Positions 1-48,345 of a DNA stretch of 64,000 bases are shown in pieces. The DNA is from Cristatella mucedo. Lineage: Eukaryota > Bryozoa > Phylactolaemata > Cristatellidae. The first letter of the stretch is position 1; every line of letters starts with the position of its first letter. Position numbers and translations under genes: made by a program. The stretch lies in NCBI GenBank assembly GCA_009760855.2, contig WPIO01000015.1, forward strand, positions 3,796,001 to 3,860,000. Direction: 5' to 3'. Under the pieces are notes generated by a model. It saw nothing but the letters and a program-made list of their open reading frames with translations, ran no database searches and had not been told where the DNA came from.

Positions 1-865
1 ATTTACTGTGAACCCACTTGGTACCCGCGAGTTGCCTGCTTTTGTGTGCTACCGTCGTTCCGCCGTTGTTGTCACTGACCAATTTACACGTACCCATTGC
101 TGAAAATAGATAGATCTTGCCTAACAAAGAGATTTATTTTTTTGTTAATAGTGCAAACTTCGTATTATTATTATTATTATCTTTACGAGTTTTGCTACTG
201 TCCCGATTTGCAATGGCCGATTAATTAGTGACGACTTCAAAAGCACCACTCTGTTACCAGTGACAGGCTGAAATCACTGTACAGCCGTTCTTGGTCATTT
301 CGGATGTCTTAAGAACCCATGGAAATTGATCGGTTGAGCTAGAGAAACAAGCACTATAATGTTGGCCCGACTATTTGGCCAAGCTGTCTTATACTTTCCT
401 AGCCAGCCAGACAGGTCCTGACATGTCGGGTGTCAGGACAGCTTTCTCGGCCTCTCTAGTATGACTCGACCCTCTGTGTCGTGCCTATCGAACGGGCAAC
501 ACAGCGGTACGTTTAGGTGGCCCAAAAGTCTCAATAAACTCTTTCAGACGCTGCTAGCGATTAGATTTCATGGCGAATGCTCCGGAACGTACCGTAAGCC
601 AGGCTCCCGAGTGAACCGGCAGCCCTACTTCCCAGTAAGTCCAGCGCAATCGTTTCACGAGAGAGGCCACTGTTTGGAAAGTATGAATGCCCTCCCTAAC
701 CTGGCCCGAGACCAGCACTCCGCGAAATTCCAACGAGCAGCCTAAGAACTTCTTGCTTCAAACAATCGGGCAGTGCTGTCCTGTGCGAGCAGCCTGAGTG
801 CGTGGCGCCGTGTCGCGTGGTTGGCTGGACACAGTGGCTCCATCGCTGCGCTATGTTTTGTGCAG
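1..865. other. Presumed intron or upstream sequence of the large gene
   Basis: I see no convincing exon here. A short TTA triplet run lies near 165-180. Open frames at 461-745 and 773-865 lack independent support; the latter merely extends exon 1 through its acceptor. Confidence 0.3.
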
Positions 866-37335
<36,470 letters not shown>

Positions 37336-38382
37336 ACAGAGGACCAGCCGCCAGTGCATCGCCGTCATTTTTCGAGAAGCTTCGATGCGGCGCACTGGTG
37401 ATCTCGAGCTAAACCGTCGGCGAGCTTCCTGATTGTAATCTGTCGCTCAGTCGTTGCCGAGCGGCGACGAACGCTATACAGCTGCAACGTTTGCAGCACG
37501 ATTGATTATTTGTCAAGTAAATTTCGAATGTGCTCAAATAACACCTCAGGCTTAACTCCATTCGTACGTTTCTCACAGTCCCATTTCATGCAAAAACACG
37601 AACGGCAGCCGCTCAGCGGTTTCCTCGTTTCCGATGCATTGCATCGATCCAAATCAATGGCAATAGGCACTGGATTTACGTGCGTTTGCAAACGCTCCGA
37701 TGCTCTGCGACGCCCGGCTGCCTGGGATAGGGCATGCAGAAAGCCACTGTGTATTTCAGTGTGGCTGTTAGTCTCAAACTGCCATGTCACAGCTGCCTAG
37801 GAAAAAGCCTCGTCTCCCAAAACACCGAGGAAGCCGCTGCCAGTGCTGCAGCTCCTTGTACGATCGGCTCAATGAAAACTCTCAGCAAAATGCATTAGCA
37901 ATGCCACCAGGTTCAGCTCAAAGACTGTGGCTGCCGGAAGGTCTGGCTCCACTGGTTCTAGGCTGAGGGAGCCCTCTTTCACAGCTCCAATGAAGCAGGT
38001 GTGTGTGCGTGCGTGCGTGTGCGTTTCGGCTCCTTACCCGCTCCAGCTGGCGACTCTCTAATGCCATCTTGACTCATCGATGCTTCACAAGTCGTCTTTG
38101 TGTGCTCAAGAGGCTTCCTGGGGAGTTGGGGTTGGGAAATACCGCACGGGACTCGAAAGCAGCACTGGCTTCCAGCGAAATGCTGGAGAGAACTCTCCAG
38201 CCTAACGATATTCTATTGTGTGCAGCTAAATACGACGTTGCAGGACCGGCTCATTCAAATGTTATCCTTGCTTGCTTGATCGACTTTCCGTGTAGACAGA
38301 CCATTAGACAGGCGGAAGTAGCCGCTTTCACTTGAGCCCACGAATTACAAACTGCTATGAAGAGGCGCGGCGTCTACGTCGA

Positions 38383-38412
38383 GATGAGCTACCGATGCAT
38401 CGGTAGCTCATC
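38383..38412. repeat. 30-bp perfect palindrome with flanking inverted repeat
   Basis: GATGAGCTACCGATG is followed directly by its exact reverse complement. GCGTCT just upstream and AGACGC just downstream pair as well, with a short unpaired stretch between, giving a structure of about 50 bp. Confidence 0.9.
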
Positions 38413-38639
38413 CGATCGAGACGCAGAGATGATGAAAGCAACAGAAGATGATGAAACAGACGATGAAAGCAACAGTCCGAGAGCTCAGCTCAGCGGCTGC
38501 TTCGCATGCGGCAGTCGGAGGCCCTCCGATAGGCACTCTCTGCATTTGTGGCTGAGAATTGGCTAACAACTCGTAACGACGTAGACTCCCGACGAGTGCT
38601 CGCCGTTGCCGACTCCGCGCCATCCGCGGAGCGGCCAAA

Positions 38640-39020
38640 AATAACTATGACAAGTCTTTTATATAGCAACCCGAGAGAAGCACTGGCTAAAAAAAGGCAA
38701 CGTTTAGTTCGCATGCCCCAAAAGCCTGGAACTCACTACCGACGCACGTCGCAACGTTCTCTGCCATGACGATATTTTAAAGGCAGCTTCAAATGCACCT
38801 CCTTATTATTACCGCATTTGGCGGGTCTTTGTGATTTGTCCTTCGTGTACACGCACCTGCTTTCCTGCTCGTGTCTGCTGCTTAGAGATCCTGCTGCTTG
38901 CGGATGCTACTACCAAATATGTGGTAATGCATTATTTGCATAATCTGTAAAGTGCCTAGAGAGAGAGAGAGAGAGATTTAGTCCTCTGAGGGCGCTATAT
39001 AAATACTGTACTATTATAAT
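38640..39020 (+). mobile_element. LINE family B 3' end, degraded
   Basis: A remnant of the C-terminal block is readable across frames (HAPKAWNSLPT-like), then the tail AAAGTGCCTAGAGAGAG, then GGGCGCTATATAAATAC. A short GA expansion has grown inside the tail. Confidence 0.65.
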
Positions 39021-39624
39021 TCAGGTTATTTATTGCTTCTCTTGCAGCGAGTTTTGATCCCAAAAAAGACAGATCCGCTGCGGCTCTAAACTTGAGCATG
39101 GCGTTGTAGCACATAGTAACTTTGTGCAGAGTTTCATAACGCACTGTCAAGCGGAAGGAAAATTTATTTGGACGGAACAGAGCCAGCGAGAAGATGGCCG
39201 AGTTTTAATTTTTCTACTTTAAAATCGGCAAAACAGGAGATGCCGTGATTGTAGTCGGTTACGAGCTCACAACTTGTGCAGCATAGTAACTGAAGGCACG
39301 ATCTCAGCGAAATTTGCAATTAGTTTGGCGCGAGGCACAAGTAATCAGCCAGGGTCAGAAGATTACGTGGTGCGACGTTTGGCTAGCGATTTTAGTTCAC
39401 ATAGGTTGGCCGGAGTAAGCGGGTGGAGGAGGGACCTAAAGGTGGGCGAAATAATCCTGAAGTCATCGTCTTGCTCTCTATAACCTGGTGTGCTTAAAAA
39501 GAGGGCTCGCAGCCTCGCCCTTTTGATTGACTTTTATGCTTTCAGGGCCCTAATAGTTTTTCGTGGTGCTACTCACGCTAGTTATTCACACGGATGCAAA
39601 GCTCTAGTAATTTAATGGCTACTA

Positions 39625-39757
<133 letters not shown>

Positions 39758-40609
39758 CATTTTGTATGGACCAAGGAAGCAAGCGCGCAGAAAAGTGCGT
39801 CGAAAAGCGAGCGATGGAAATAGATTATTTCTCGGTGACTAAATTTGGTTTAGCATTAACGGATCCGCCAAAGTCTTACGGCAGTTGTACGAGTCGTGCG
39901 GTCAGAGCCACTAGCAGCGCAGTACTACAGCCATGCGTAGATTGGGACCGGGCGTATGGGCGATTTTCATTCATGACCGCCTGGACTTCCGTCTTATTAG
40001 ACGACTGTGTCTTATTAGAGTTGAGCATTGCGCGCGCGTGCACATGGGCACTGTCGCCGCGTCATTCGTTCCTGTAGCTGTCTGCTTCCTGCTTTAAGAA
40101 AATGAGCCAGCATCGGTTTGCAGAGCCGACGCTCAGCTCGCAGCGTCCGCGAGTGGCGCGCGGGACCCGAGTGGCTGCCGTCCATGTCGTCGGGCGTAAA
40201 AGAGACTCGCCGCAGTCTCAGCGGCTTCTTGAACGACCCGTCGTTCTGTAGCCCGGTGCCCGCGTGCCGTGCGGGAGCCGCCGCGATGACCGCGCTCGGG
40301 GCCGCTTTAGTGCGTTTGCACCAGCGGCAAGCTTAAAACCGCTGGCGTACGCTCGGGCGTAACGCGTAACGTTAACACGTAACGCGTAACGTTCGGGCGC
40401 CTGCGACGCCCACTGCTCGTCACTCTGTCACTCAACTCCTCCAGTAATTCATCCATCGCTCACGTGCGCAACTGCCCACTTCGGCGGCTGTCCTGGCCTT
40501 AGCTAGCGGCGTTTTGCGTTTCCGTCGGCGTACAGCTGCACTGGCGAGTACATCGCGTAGTCAGCCCAGGCTTTCCGCCCGTCAAGCGTTTGCAATTGCA
40601 GTCAGTTTC

Positions 40610-40700
40610 AGCTATCGCGGTCTCTCATCATGCTTCCTTTGCCGCAAATGTAAAATACATAGAAAGAGATTAGTAATAACAATGATAATGACAATAATAT
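40610..40700 (+). mobile_element. LINE family B tail, truncated
   Basis: GCCGCAAATGTAAAATACAT, then AGAAAGAGATTAG, followed by an AT-rich triplet-like run, resembles the start of the family B tail. Confidence 0.45.
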
Positions 40701-41264
40701 ATTTGATATAGCATACTCACTGAACTCAATCTTTTTCTAGGCACTTTACGTTAGGTGCAAAGGAAGCACGATCGAATGGTTAGTTGTAGCATACTTAATA
40801 AACAGCAAGAATAACATGTTGGCTAGGATTGAGTTTTGTGAGGTGGCTCTAGCCAATGTATTCCTATTATTGTTATTAATATGAATACTTTTCTCGACAC
40901 ACTGCTTGACCGGCACGCTTTGTTAATATGAGTACTTTTCTTGATACACTGCTTGACCCTCGCGCTCGGCACGAGATGAAGAGTGCGTGCGGGACAGCAC
41001 AGCGTGCCGCCATTCACCGGCAGTGAGCGCCGCAAAAACTGCTCTCGTCGCGGTGAGCGCCGACCGACCGACTGCTCTCAGCCGCGAGCATGTCGTCCCA
41101 TCAATCAGCTTACGCCGCTGTCGGCCTAGGTCGCGCCCCTTCGGAATTCTTTCGGTGCCTGGAACTCGGACGTCAGTCGCTAAAGCATCGCGAACCGTCG
41201 GGAAAGCTTTCCCTGCGCGCTGCGCCTGAAGGCGTGCGCCGGCGCGCGGCGGCGGCGTCCGTGC

Positions 41265-41570
41265 GTTTCTTACGCAACGACAACTACTCTCCTGCTGCCG
41301 ACTATGGCTCGTGCTTTTCAGCGATCCTGAGCTCCGATCCTACGTCCGATCCGATGCTACGTCCGTGCTACTCACTACTTCAACTGCTCTCCTGACTCTG
41401 CTATGCTTCCCACTTTCTCTTTGCTGCGTGAGACGAAGTCTGTTGGCTACCGAATGCGTACCGAAAGCTGCTTAGGCTGTGAGTGCACTATACAAAACTC
41501 TCCTGCGTAACAACCACACGGTCTTGATGACTTTATGGAGTTAAAGAAGGAGATACATTGCAATCGCTCG
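41265..41570 (+). mobile_element. LINE family A C-terminus and 3' tail, plus strand
   Basis: DNYSPAADYGSCFSAILS is followed by sequence closely matching the reverse complement of 8240-8480, including TCTTTGCTGCGTGAGACGAA and the end GGAGATACATTGCAAT. This fixes the 3' end of the family. Confidence 0.75.
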
Positions 41571-42189
41571 AGCGCGAACTCGTCCGAGTCGCGGCCGCAG
41601 CGGCGGCGGCGGCGGCGGCTGAGTAGCGGCGCCCCAGACTTTTCTTTGCGGCTCAGCCGGACTTTTTTTCGTCGTCGCCGCGTTCCTCGCGCTCCATCCG
41701 CCGCTCCCTAGATTTCGCCGCTCCTTTTCGCCAGCGCTTTTCGTTGTTGAGTCGGCGGTGTGCAGGCCGCCCGCCCGCCCGACGGCGAACCGAAAACCGA
41801 AGCGACTTTTCTTGTTAGCGGTCTCCCATTTCAAGAGTCCGGTTGAACGTTCGTGTCCGTCCTGCAGTGAGCAGTTCTTCAGCGTTACGCACTTCGTAAC
41901 GCAGAAGCAATCGGAAGTGGCACTTCGGCTGCATCTGCTCTGCCCGCTAGAGAAATGAGGTTGCAAAATCAGCTAGTCTTTACTTTTTTCTTATCGCCTT
42001 GTATTCCCGCCTGGTTCACGGAAGGTCGCATCGCACGAGATTTTTTTAAGGAGTGCAAATCCGAATGCGTCGTGCTAGACGTGCATAGATGCTGCGGCCG
42101 TCGCGAGTCGCAAACGGTGGTGGCGGCGACGACAGGTGGCACTGTCGAGCACGAACCGAGCCACCGCGGCCGCCACGCAACGTAAAGAC

Positions 42190-42221
42190 GCTGGCGAACG
42201 CGCTCCTGCGCGTTCGCCAGC
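42190..42221. repeat. Perfect 14-bp hairpin, 4-base loop
   Basis: GCTGGCGAACGCGC, loop TCCT, then the exact complement. It is the first of three adjacent hairpins. Confidence 0.92.
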
Positions 42222-42224
42222 CGA

Positions 42225-42259
42225 AAGATTGAAGCGTTTAGAATGGACGCTTCAATCTT
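42225..42259. repeat. Perfect 13-bp hairpin, 9-base loop
   Basis: AAGATTGAAGCGT at 42225-42237 pairs exactly with 42247-42259. It begins three bases after the preceding hairpin. A third, 7-bp, stem (GAGCGCC/GGCGCTC) follows at 42270-42300. Confidence 0.9.
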
Positions 42260-44190
42260 GTCTGAACTTGAGCGCCGCTGTCTTTCTTCTCAGGGCGCTC
42301 CGGAAGGGGATTCCCGATTTCGCACACTATCGACGGGCTCCCTCCTTCACTTCAACAGCACAAGCTTGTGCCGCAGACTAAGGCGACGACCGTATGCGTC
42401 GCCGCGGCCGAGCTCGGCACGCACACGGCGCCGACCTTCGTTTGCACCGAAGGGCCCACATTAATCTTACTAATCCTACTATCTCGAGCGACGATAACTT
42501 GAGCCAAGCTAGCCGCGACCGAAAAGAGGTTAGAGAGGTCGCAGTCACCGCCGGGCCTCATTTACAGTGGGGGCGCGGCTGTTTGCTCAGCCTCCCAGGG
42601 GGTGGGGGGGTGGTGGTGATCTTGGCGGCAGCCGCAGGGTCGGCTCTGCGCACGGTGGGCACGCTGCCGTCAATCGCAATTTCTGGCTGCGTGCTTACAG
42701 CGGGACGGCGTGCGCGGCCGCGCGCCGATTGAAGCTGGCTGTCGCTAGAGGTCGCTGCCGTCGCCTGCATGACGGGCGGCCTCTGTTTCGTCGCGCGTCG
42801 TTCCGCGGCGGCGGCGTCGAGCCATCGCCCCGACTAGTCGCGGTCCTGCGGCCGCTCGAAGTGATGGCCACAGAAGGCGTAGCGCCGGGAACCGGCCGTG
42901 TCGCGGCCGATTCGGTAGCGGGCGCCTCGTTAGTTTGCTCTACCTCGCGCCGCCGCCGCCGCGCGCATCCTCCCGCTCGGCCACTCCCCCCCTCCAGCTC
43001 GCCGCGCGCCCATCCACGCCGCCGCCGCGAGGCGAACGCGGCGGCCGCGCGAGCCTTCGAAGCCGAAACGCGATTTTGTGGACGGACGTGCGTGTTTTCT
43101 GAAACGAGCGACGCCTGTGGGCCGAGTGTAGGGGGGGCCAACGGCGGCCGCGGCAGCCCAGCGCTCCCACGGCAGCGTGTCTCAGACTGGCCATTGTTCT
43201 GTCCAGAAGTGAGTCAGCACCGGTGCCAGCTTGTGCGACGGTCGCTAGCCGGCGAGCGAGCGGGCGGCGCCCGCTTCCCGCCAAAATGCTGCCCAACCCC
43301 CCTCGGGCGTGCCGCGCCCGGCCGACGGTTAATTCGCGAGCAACGGCTTTAGCAGGGAGTGCGGCGAAATGAAGCCCAATCGCCCGCAAAACGCTACCGA
43401 CTTTCGGCAACGCGGGCGCGCTGCTGGCTAGCGACCGCCGACCGAAAGGAGCGGCAGCGGCAGAGAACGGGCGGGCGGGTTCCGGCGGTCTATGGCGGCT
43501 TTCCGCTGGATGGGGGCTGCCCAGACTATCGAGACGTTCGAGCGAGGGAGCGGGGTCAGAACGGCCGCGGGATCCAGCTGGGATTAACTTCGCCGCATGC
43601 TCTACCGCCGCCGCCTCGTCCCTCGCCGGCAGCCACGTTTACGACAAGCCGTATTCCGGCTAGTGCGGCGCGCCATATTGTTTTTCTTTGTTGCCGCTGC
43701 CGGGCTTGCTAAGCTCCCCCGCGCGCGGGCCCGCTATCGCGCCCGTCCCTCGTGGCGGTGCAGCTGCCGCTCGACTTCGTGGCGGTCGCCGGTAACTCGC
43801 CATCGCAATAAAGTCCCCACAAAGCGCACGCGGCGGACCAGCGAGAGCGCCACCGCGTACGCTGGCGTATCCGCTGAGGCCGCGTCGCTACGGCGCGACG
43901 CCAGCCCTACCGACAGACGACGCAGCGTCGGCCACCGCGGCCCGGTAGAGAGCACCGACGGGGGGGGGGGGGAGGACTCTCACGCCTCTCACGCGCCAAG
44001 CTCGACACAGCTTCTCGCACGCACGCACTCCTCGGCGACGACCTTCGCTCGCCATCTCTCGCACCCGGCGGCGTCGCTGGCGAACCGTCCCGCGTCTGCG
44101 GCCGCCGCCGCACCGGGCCTTACCCAACCGCGGATGGGGCTGTTCGTCGAAGCTCGGGCAGCCGCCGCGAGTGAGTGCGCGTCTCAAAGG

Positions 44191-44216
44191 GTGAGCCGAA
44201 CGTGGGCTCGGCTCAC
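44191..44216. repeat. Perfect 9-bp hairpin, 8-base loop
   Basis: GTGAGCCGA at 44191-44199 pairs exactly with TCGGCTCAC at 44208-44216. Confidence 0.85.
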
Positions 44217-45006
44217 GTCGATCGTAGCACGAGCGTTGGCCCGAGGCCAGGGCGCGGGCTGAAAGTCACCGACGCTCAAGGTCATTTGGGTGCACCTCGT
44301 CTCCTGAACCGCGGCTTCGAACCCCGCTTTGCCGACTCGCGGCGCGTCGAACGCAGCAAAACGGGGAGGGCGAAATTCCGAAAGCCTGGCCGCACGTGAC
44401 GCCCAGTCCGTGCCCCTACTACCTGCGTACTGTCGGCTAGCAGAACTGCGTGCGAAACGGCCGGGGGACCGTCGGGCTAGGAGGACGACCGATGTTAAGC
44501 GAGCGGCTATACAAGCGGCGCCGTCAAGACGTCATGCACTCTAGCGAATTCAAGCAAATCACCTCGTACAGCAAGATGACAGGACACCGCGGACTGTACA
44601 AGTCTTCCGTGGTGCACAGCACCCACGGCGCTCCATTTTGGATCAGGCGGGAATCCGCCTGCCGTTCGGCGGGTCGCGTGATGCACCCTGCTGTAGCACA
44701 CGGGGTGGGGGGGTCGGTAAGTACAACAATACACCCTGGTACGGGCTGGTACGGCCCGGGGCGGAGCTATCTTGCCGCCGTTGCGTACGTGACTATTTCA
44801 CCGGTCGGCTTTCGCCGTTCCTACGACCGGAATTCACCGGGAGAACACTTCATCGTGTGTGTAATTTTATTTTAGGAACATTTTAGAAGTTTTGCGCGAA
44901 ATTCAATGCTGAATTGAGCGCTTTTACGCTTACTTTACGTTTTGGCGGGAAAGGCTCGGCCGGCGCGGTAGCCTAATCCCCTACCCACGCCAACGTGCCG
45001 CGAACT

Positions 45007-45075
45007 GATTGGCCGACCGGCGTCGGCGATTTCGTATATAATGCGGCTGGCACCGGCCAGCCATCGTCACTCGTT
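45007..45075 (+). promoter_or_regulatory. Putative core promoter with inverted CCAAT and TATA boxes
   Basis: GATTGG (inverted CCAAT) lies at 45007-45012 and TATATAAT at 45035-45042. A start site would be expected near 45065-45070, where TCGTCACTCG offers an initiator-like TCACTC. It lies in the CpG-rich block, 85 bases ahead of an ATG. The motif spacing is right for TATA to start site; the CCAAT is closer than usual. Seen from motifs only. Confidence 0.45.
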
Positions 45076-45128
45076 CGCTGCGAGTCGACCCGCACGCTAG
45101 TTCCTTTGCACGCTTGCCTGTGTGTACC

Positions 45129-45797
45129 ATGCCGCTGCTGCCGCCGCCGCCGCTGCTGCCGCCGCTGCTGCCGCCGCCGCCGCTGCCGCAGCCGCTGCTG
45201 CCGTATTCGTCGCTGCCACAATCGTCGTTGCCATATTCGTCGCTGCCACAATCGTCACTGCCGCATTCGCCGCCGCCGCAATCGCCGCCGCTGCAGCATT
45301 CGCCGCCGCCGCATTCGCCGCCGCCGCATTCGCCGCCGCTGCAGCATTCGCCGCCGCAGCATTCGCCGCCGCAGCATTCGCCGCCGCCGCATTCGCCGCC
45401 GCCGCATTCGCCGCCGCCGCATTCGCCGCCGCCGAATTCGCCGCCGCCGCATCCGCCGCCGCATTCGCCGCCGCCGCATTCGCCGCCGCCGCATTCGCCG
45501 CCGCCGCAATCGCCGCCGCTGCCGTATTCACCGCCGCCGCAATCGCCGCCGCTGCCGCATTCGCCGCTGCCGCATTCGCCACCGCAGCAATCGCCGCCGC
45601 TGCCGCATTCGCCGCTGCCGCATTCGCCGCCGCCGCAATCGCTGCCGCATTCGCCGCTGCCGCATTCGCCACTGCCGCATTCGCCGCCGCCGCAATCGCC
45701 GCCGCTGCCGCCGCCGCCGCCGCATTCGCCGCCGCCGCCGCAATCGCCGCCGCTGCCGCATTCGCCGCCGCTGCTGCCACTTCTGGACCGCCCGTGA
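45129..45797 (+). CDS. Possible Pro/Ser/His-rich repeat protein in a 15-bp minisatellite
   Basis: The first ATG after the putative promoter (TGTACCATGCC) opens 222 codons, starting [12 protein letters not shown], then [10 protein letters not shown]-type repeats, ending LLPLLDRP and a TGA. Most of it (about 45247-45790) is a CATTCGCCGCCGCCG-type minisatellite. Its period is a multiple of three and it contains no stop in other frames or on the minus strand (long Asn-Ala or Arg-Met runs). Only the upstream promoter motifs favour this frame, so it may equally be noncoding. Confidence 0.3.
   Translation: MPLLPPPPLLPPLLPPPPLPQPLLPYSSLPQSSLPYSSLPQSSLPHSPPPQSPPLQHSPPPHSPPPHSPPLQHSPPQHSPPQHSPPPHSPPPHSPPPHSPPPNSPPPHPPPHSPPPHSPPPHSPPPQSPPLPYSPPPQSPPLPHSPLPHSPPQQSPPLPHSPLPHSPPPQSLPHSPLPHSPLPHSPPPQSPPLPPPPPHSPPPPQSPPLPHSPPLLPLLDRP
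45247..45790. repeat. 15-bp GC-rich minisatellite
   Basis: Units of CATTCGCCGCCGCCG with CAATCGCCGCCG variants and occasional extra or missing triplets. Confidence 0.9.
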
Positions 45798-46141
45798 CCG
45801 TCGGCGTCGTTGACGCATAGCCGGTCAACGCTACCAAATGCCGCTAGAATAGACGCCGTAATGCAGCATCGGCGTCCCAGTGTGTGACCGTTGTGCGGTT
45901 TTCAGGTACGGCGAGCTGTCGCGACGGAATTCGACTGACGCACTCGTCGGGCGGCGAGCTTCGAAGCGGGCCGCCGACGAACCGTCTGCACGACCGGACA
46001 CCGACCCGAACGGCCAGCGCGCATCAGCGCCGCCGCCGCTCGCCGGGCGCCGCTTGCATTTTCCAGACGTCGCCGCGCGCAACTAGCAGTCCAAACGGGC
46101 AGGCTAAGCGCTCGCGACGCGGCCTCCGCCATTGCAAGATG

Positions 46142-46173
46142 GCGATTGCGACGCCGCGAGGCGTCGCAATCGC
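46142..46173. repeat. Perfect 14-bp hairpin, 4-base loop
   Basis: GCGATTGCGACGCC, loop GCGA, then the exact complement. It has the same geometry as the 42190 hairpin, with unrelated sequence. Confidence 0.92.
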
Positions 46174-46699
46174 TGGACTGCGAACGACCCCGTTTTGACC
46201 CGCGAACCGCGTTCTCGTTATAGGCACGATAGCTGCGTGACGATGGACGGAGAGTCTCTCGTCGGTTGCCGCCGGAAATTTCACCAAGTCAGTAAGGCGA
46301 ATGCGCGTGGCCGGTGCCCGGGCGGCGAACGCTCCATTCTCGGCACCCGCGGGCATTTTTGAGTTGCTACTAAAATTCGTCACTCAGGCGTGCATTTCGC
46401 GGCGCTATTTAGCACCGATCGCCGCTGCCGCTACCTCGGCCGCTTCACCGCAGCGCCGGCTGTCAGCCCACTAAAGCTTCAGTCAGTCGTGCATCAGGTT
46501 TTCGGTCGTCGCTCCTATACGCGGTTGGCCGTCGGCGGGCAGTGGCGTCTTGGGGCGCCTTCTAGCCTCCCTTTAGAACGGGTGACGGTCCAAAGTTCAG
46601 CCGGCACTCCCGCTGAGACCGGAGCCGGGCAGGGTCCAAAGTTGTTGAAAGATTGTTGAAGCGACTAGAAGCCGGCTCCAGGCAGGAGAGCGTGGTGAA

Positions 46700-47600
46700 G
46701 TGGAGAGTACCCAGCTTGAATAGTTGTTTACGCCGCATGTAGCTGTAGTTGACCTATTTCGTTATTCGGCTTATCTGCGATAGTCTTGTGGCGGCGGGTT
46801 TGAGGCGATCGACGCCGGTGGCTGATGCCCCTAAACGGGCTTGCCTGCCGGGTAGCCGGGCATAGCGTTCGCCGGGCAAATTTAGTAAACATGTGCCGCC
46901 AGCATTCGCCGTGCCAGCTGTTGTTCATCTGAACTCCATGCCCGCTGAACTTGAGTGACATTTTACGACGATCTTTCTCAGACTTCGACTTTTGTTTGTG
47001 CGTATAGGTATGCATGCTTTCGTACATAGGTTCTACAGGCGGATGGGCCGTTAGGAAGAGGTGTCCAAATCTTTCACCACACTTACGGTCAGCTGAAAGT
47101 GCTGAAATAATGTGAAAGAGCTCGCGTTGAAACATGTGGAGTAAGACTGCATGACTGGATGTATTTGCATGTATGGATGTGTGGTGTATGCCCTGAAAGG
47201 ATTCATGGCCCTGAGCCAAGGCATTTGGAGTGCATGCTAGCTTTCTGAGCATCTGCTTCGAGATTGAGTGAGGTGGTCTAGCATTGCTATCTTGAGTTGC
47301 TCTCGGCTTAAGCATTGTGATGCCCCATGTGGTTTATCGTGTGATAAGATTTCTTTCGCTTTCCATTACAGATGGCGATATTTTGCTTACGGCTATACCC
47401 CTGTTGTATTACAGGCGATGACTATGTCTTACTCCTGCGGCATTTTATGGAGACGATGCGTTTCGAGTCAATAAGGCTCACTCGTCAAGGAGTCTGCTTG
47501 AAGTTGGGCATAACACTTTAAGTACTGATGATTTATTTAGTCATCAGGCTTCCAGTGCTATACCTGGCACAAAGCCATACCGTCGTTCCACACCTCAAAC
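46700..47600. other. Spacer between the CpG-rich block and the hairpin cluster
   Basis: The sequence returns to lower GC. No gene or mobile element recognised. It would be intron or 5' sequence of the proposed host transcript. Confidence 0.3.
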
Positions 47601-47917
47601 CGGTGAGGTGAATGTTCGCAGATACAAAGGCTGTTGAGCGCTAGCGTGCGAGTAGATTGTTTGTAAGTAATTTTCCGGTTGTTGCAGGCCTCATTCAGCA
47701 GGTTTTTTGATGCACAGTCCATGTGACCTCATCGTGAGCCTCCTCATTGGAGGCACAGAGCAAAACGGTTGATGGTAAGTAACTTTGACCTTTCGGTAGT
47801 ATCGTGTACAAAGCTGCTTTTAACACTGTTTTAAGATTGATCGTCGTCACCCGAGTTGAGTATGCTAGACCAGTGATTTGAAAATGTATCACTGTTTTGA
47901 AACAGTGACAGCGTTTG

Positions 47918-47990
47918 GAGCAGAGCATGGCACTATGTACCACTGGTGGTTGGCACAAAACACCGTTGGTCTAGTGCCATTCTCAGGTCC
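47918..47990 (+). ncRNA. MicroRNA-like hairpin 1
   Basis: The 5' arm at 47923-47948 (GAGCATGGCACTATG and on) pairs with the 3' arm at 47961-47984 (CACCGTTGGTCTAGTGCC and on) over about 23 pairs with a small internal loop. The terminal loop is 12 bases. Its arms match those of hairpins 2, 3, 5, 6, 7 and 8. A short inverted repeat (TCACTGTTT/AAACAGTGA) lies just upstream at about 47890. Confidence 0.65.
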
Positions 47991-48224
47991 ATGGTGAGCG
48001 TCTAACCGGTAAGTTAGCTGCACCAATTTTAGTTCTAGCTCGTCCTATGAGCAAGGACATGCTTTGTCAGGTTTCGAAACTAGATTATTGCTCGTTTGAG
48101 TCTCAATGTTTACGTTGCAATCCCTACCGATCTCGTTATTTGGTGACTGCCGAAGCCAACAGCTTACCTCACATGTCTTGCTCCTCGCGTGTCCACCTGA
48201 CCTCACATGTCGTGTCGTGTTCAC

Positions 48225-48345
48225 TCGCCTGCGCCCGTGTCATAGCCAAGAGGGGCTCGCTCTCTAAGGCCCAAGTCGTGGGTTCGAGCCCAGCAGTGGG
48301 CAGTACTGGTTGAGTGCCATATTCGACAGCACCTAACTGACTCCT
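48225..48345 (+). mobile_element. tRNA-derived SINE-like element
   Basis: It has a B-box GGTTCGAGCCC at 48281-48291 preceded by an A-box-like TAGCCAAGAGGGGCTCGC at 48243-48260. The downstream body is unrelated to the other SINEs. It lies between hairpins 1 and 2. Confidence 0.55.

Larger units (their letters stand above)
37336..39600. other. Spacer downstream of the large gene
   Basis: It contains an AGTAAA at 37516, a self-complementary GCTGGAGAG/CTCTCCAGC hairpin at 38182-38201, the palindrome at 38.4 kb and a LINE tail. I recognised no gene. Confidence 0.35.
40000..46700. other. CpG-rich, GC-rich block
   Basis: CG dinucleotides are frequent throughout, in sharp contrast to both flanks. 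Long open frames on both strands (for example 42567-43352) come from the low density of stop codons in GC-rich DNA and encode Arg/Ala/Gly-rich strings with no recognised domain. It may be a promoter CpG island or a separate compositional insert. Confidence 0.6.

Noticed and set aside
42567-43352. 261-codon Arg/Ala/Gly-rich frame in the CpG-rich block
   Set aside because: Other frames are open over the same bases and no domain or splice context supports it.
44270-44350. Possible tRNA gene around GCTTCGAACCCCGC
   Set aside because: The B-box-like word is good but the acceptor stem and A-box do not pair properly.
45097-45837. 246-codon Asn-Ala repeat frame on the minus strand
   Set aside because: It is one of the open frames through the 15-bp minisatellite; the promoter-like motifs point to the plus strand.
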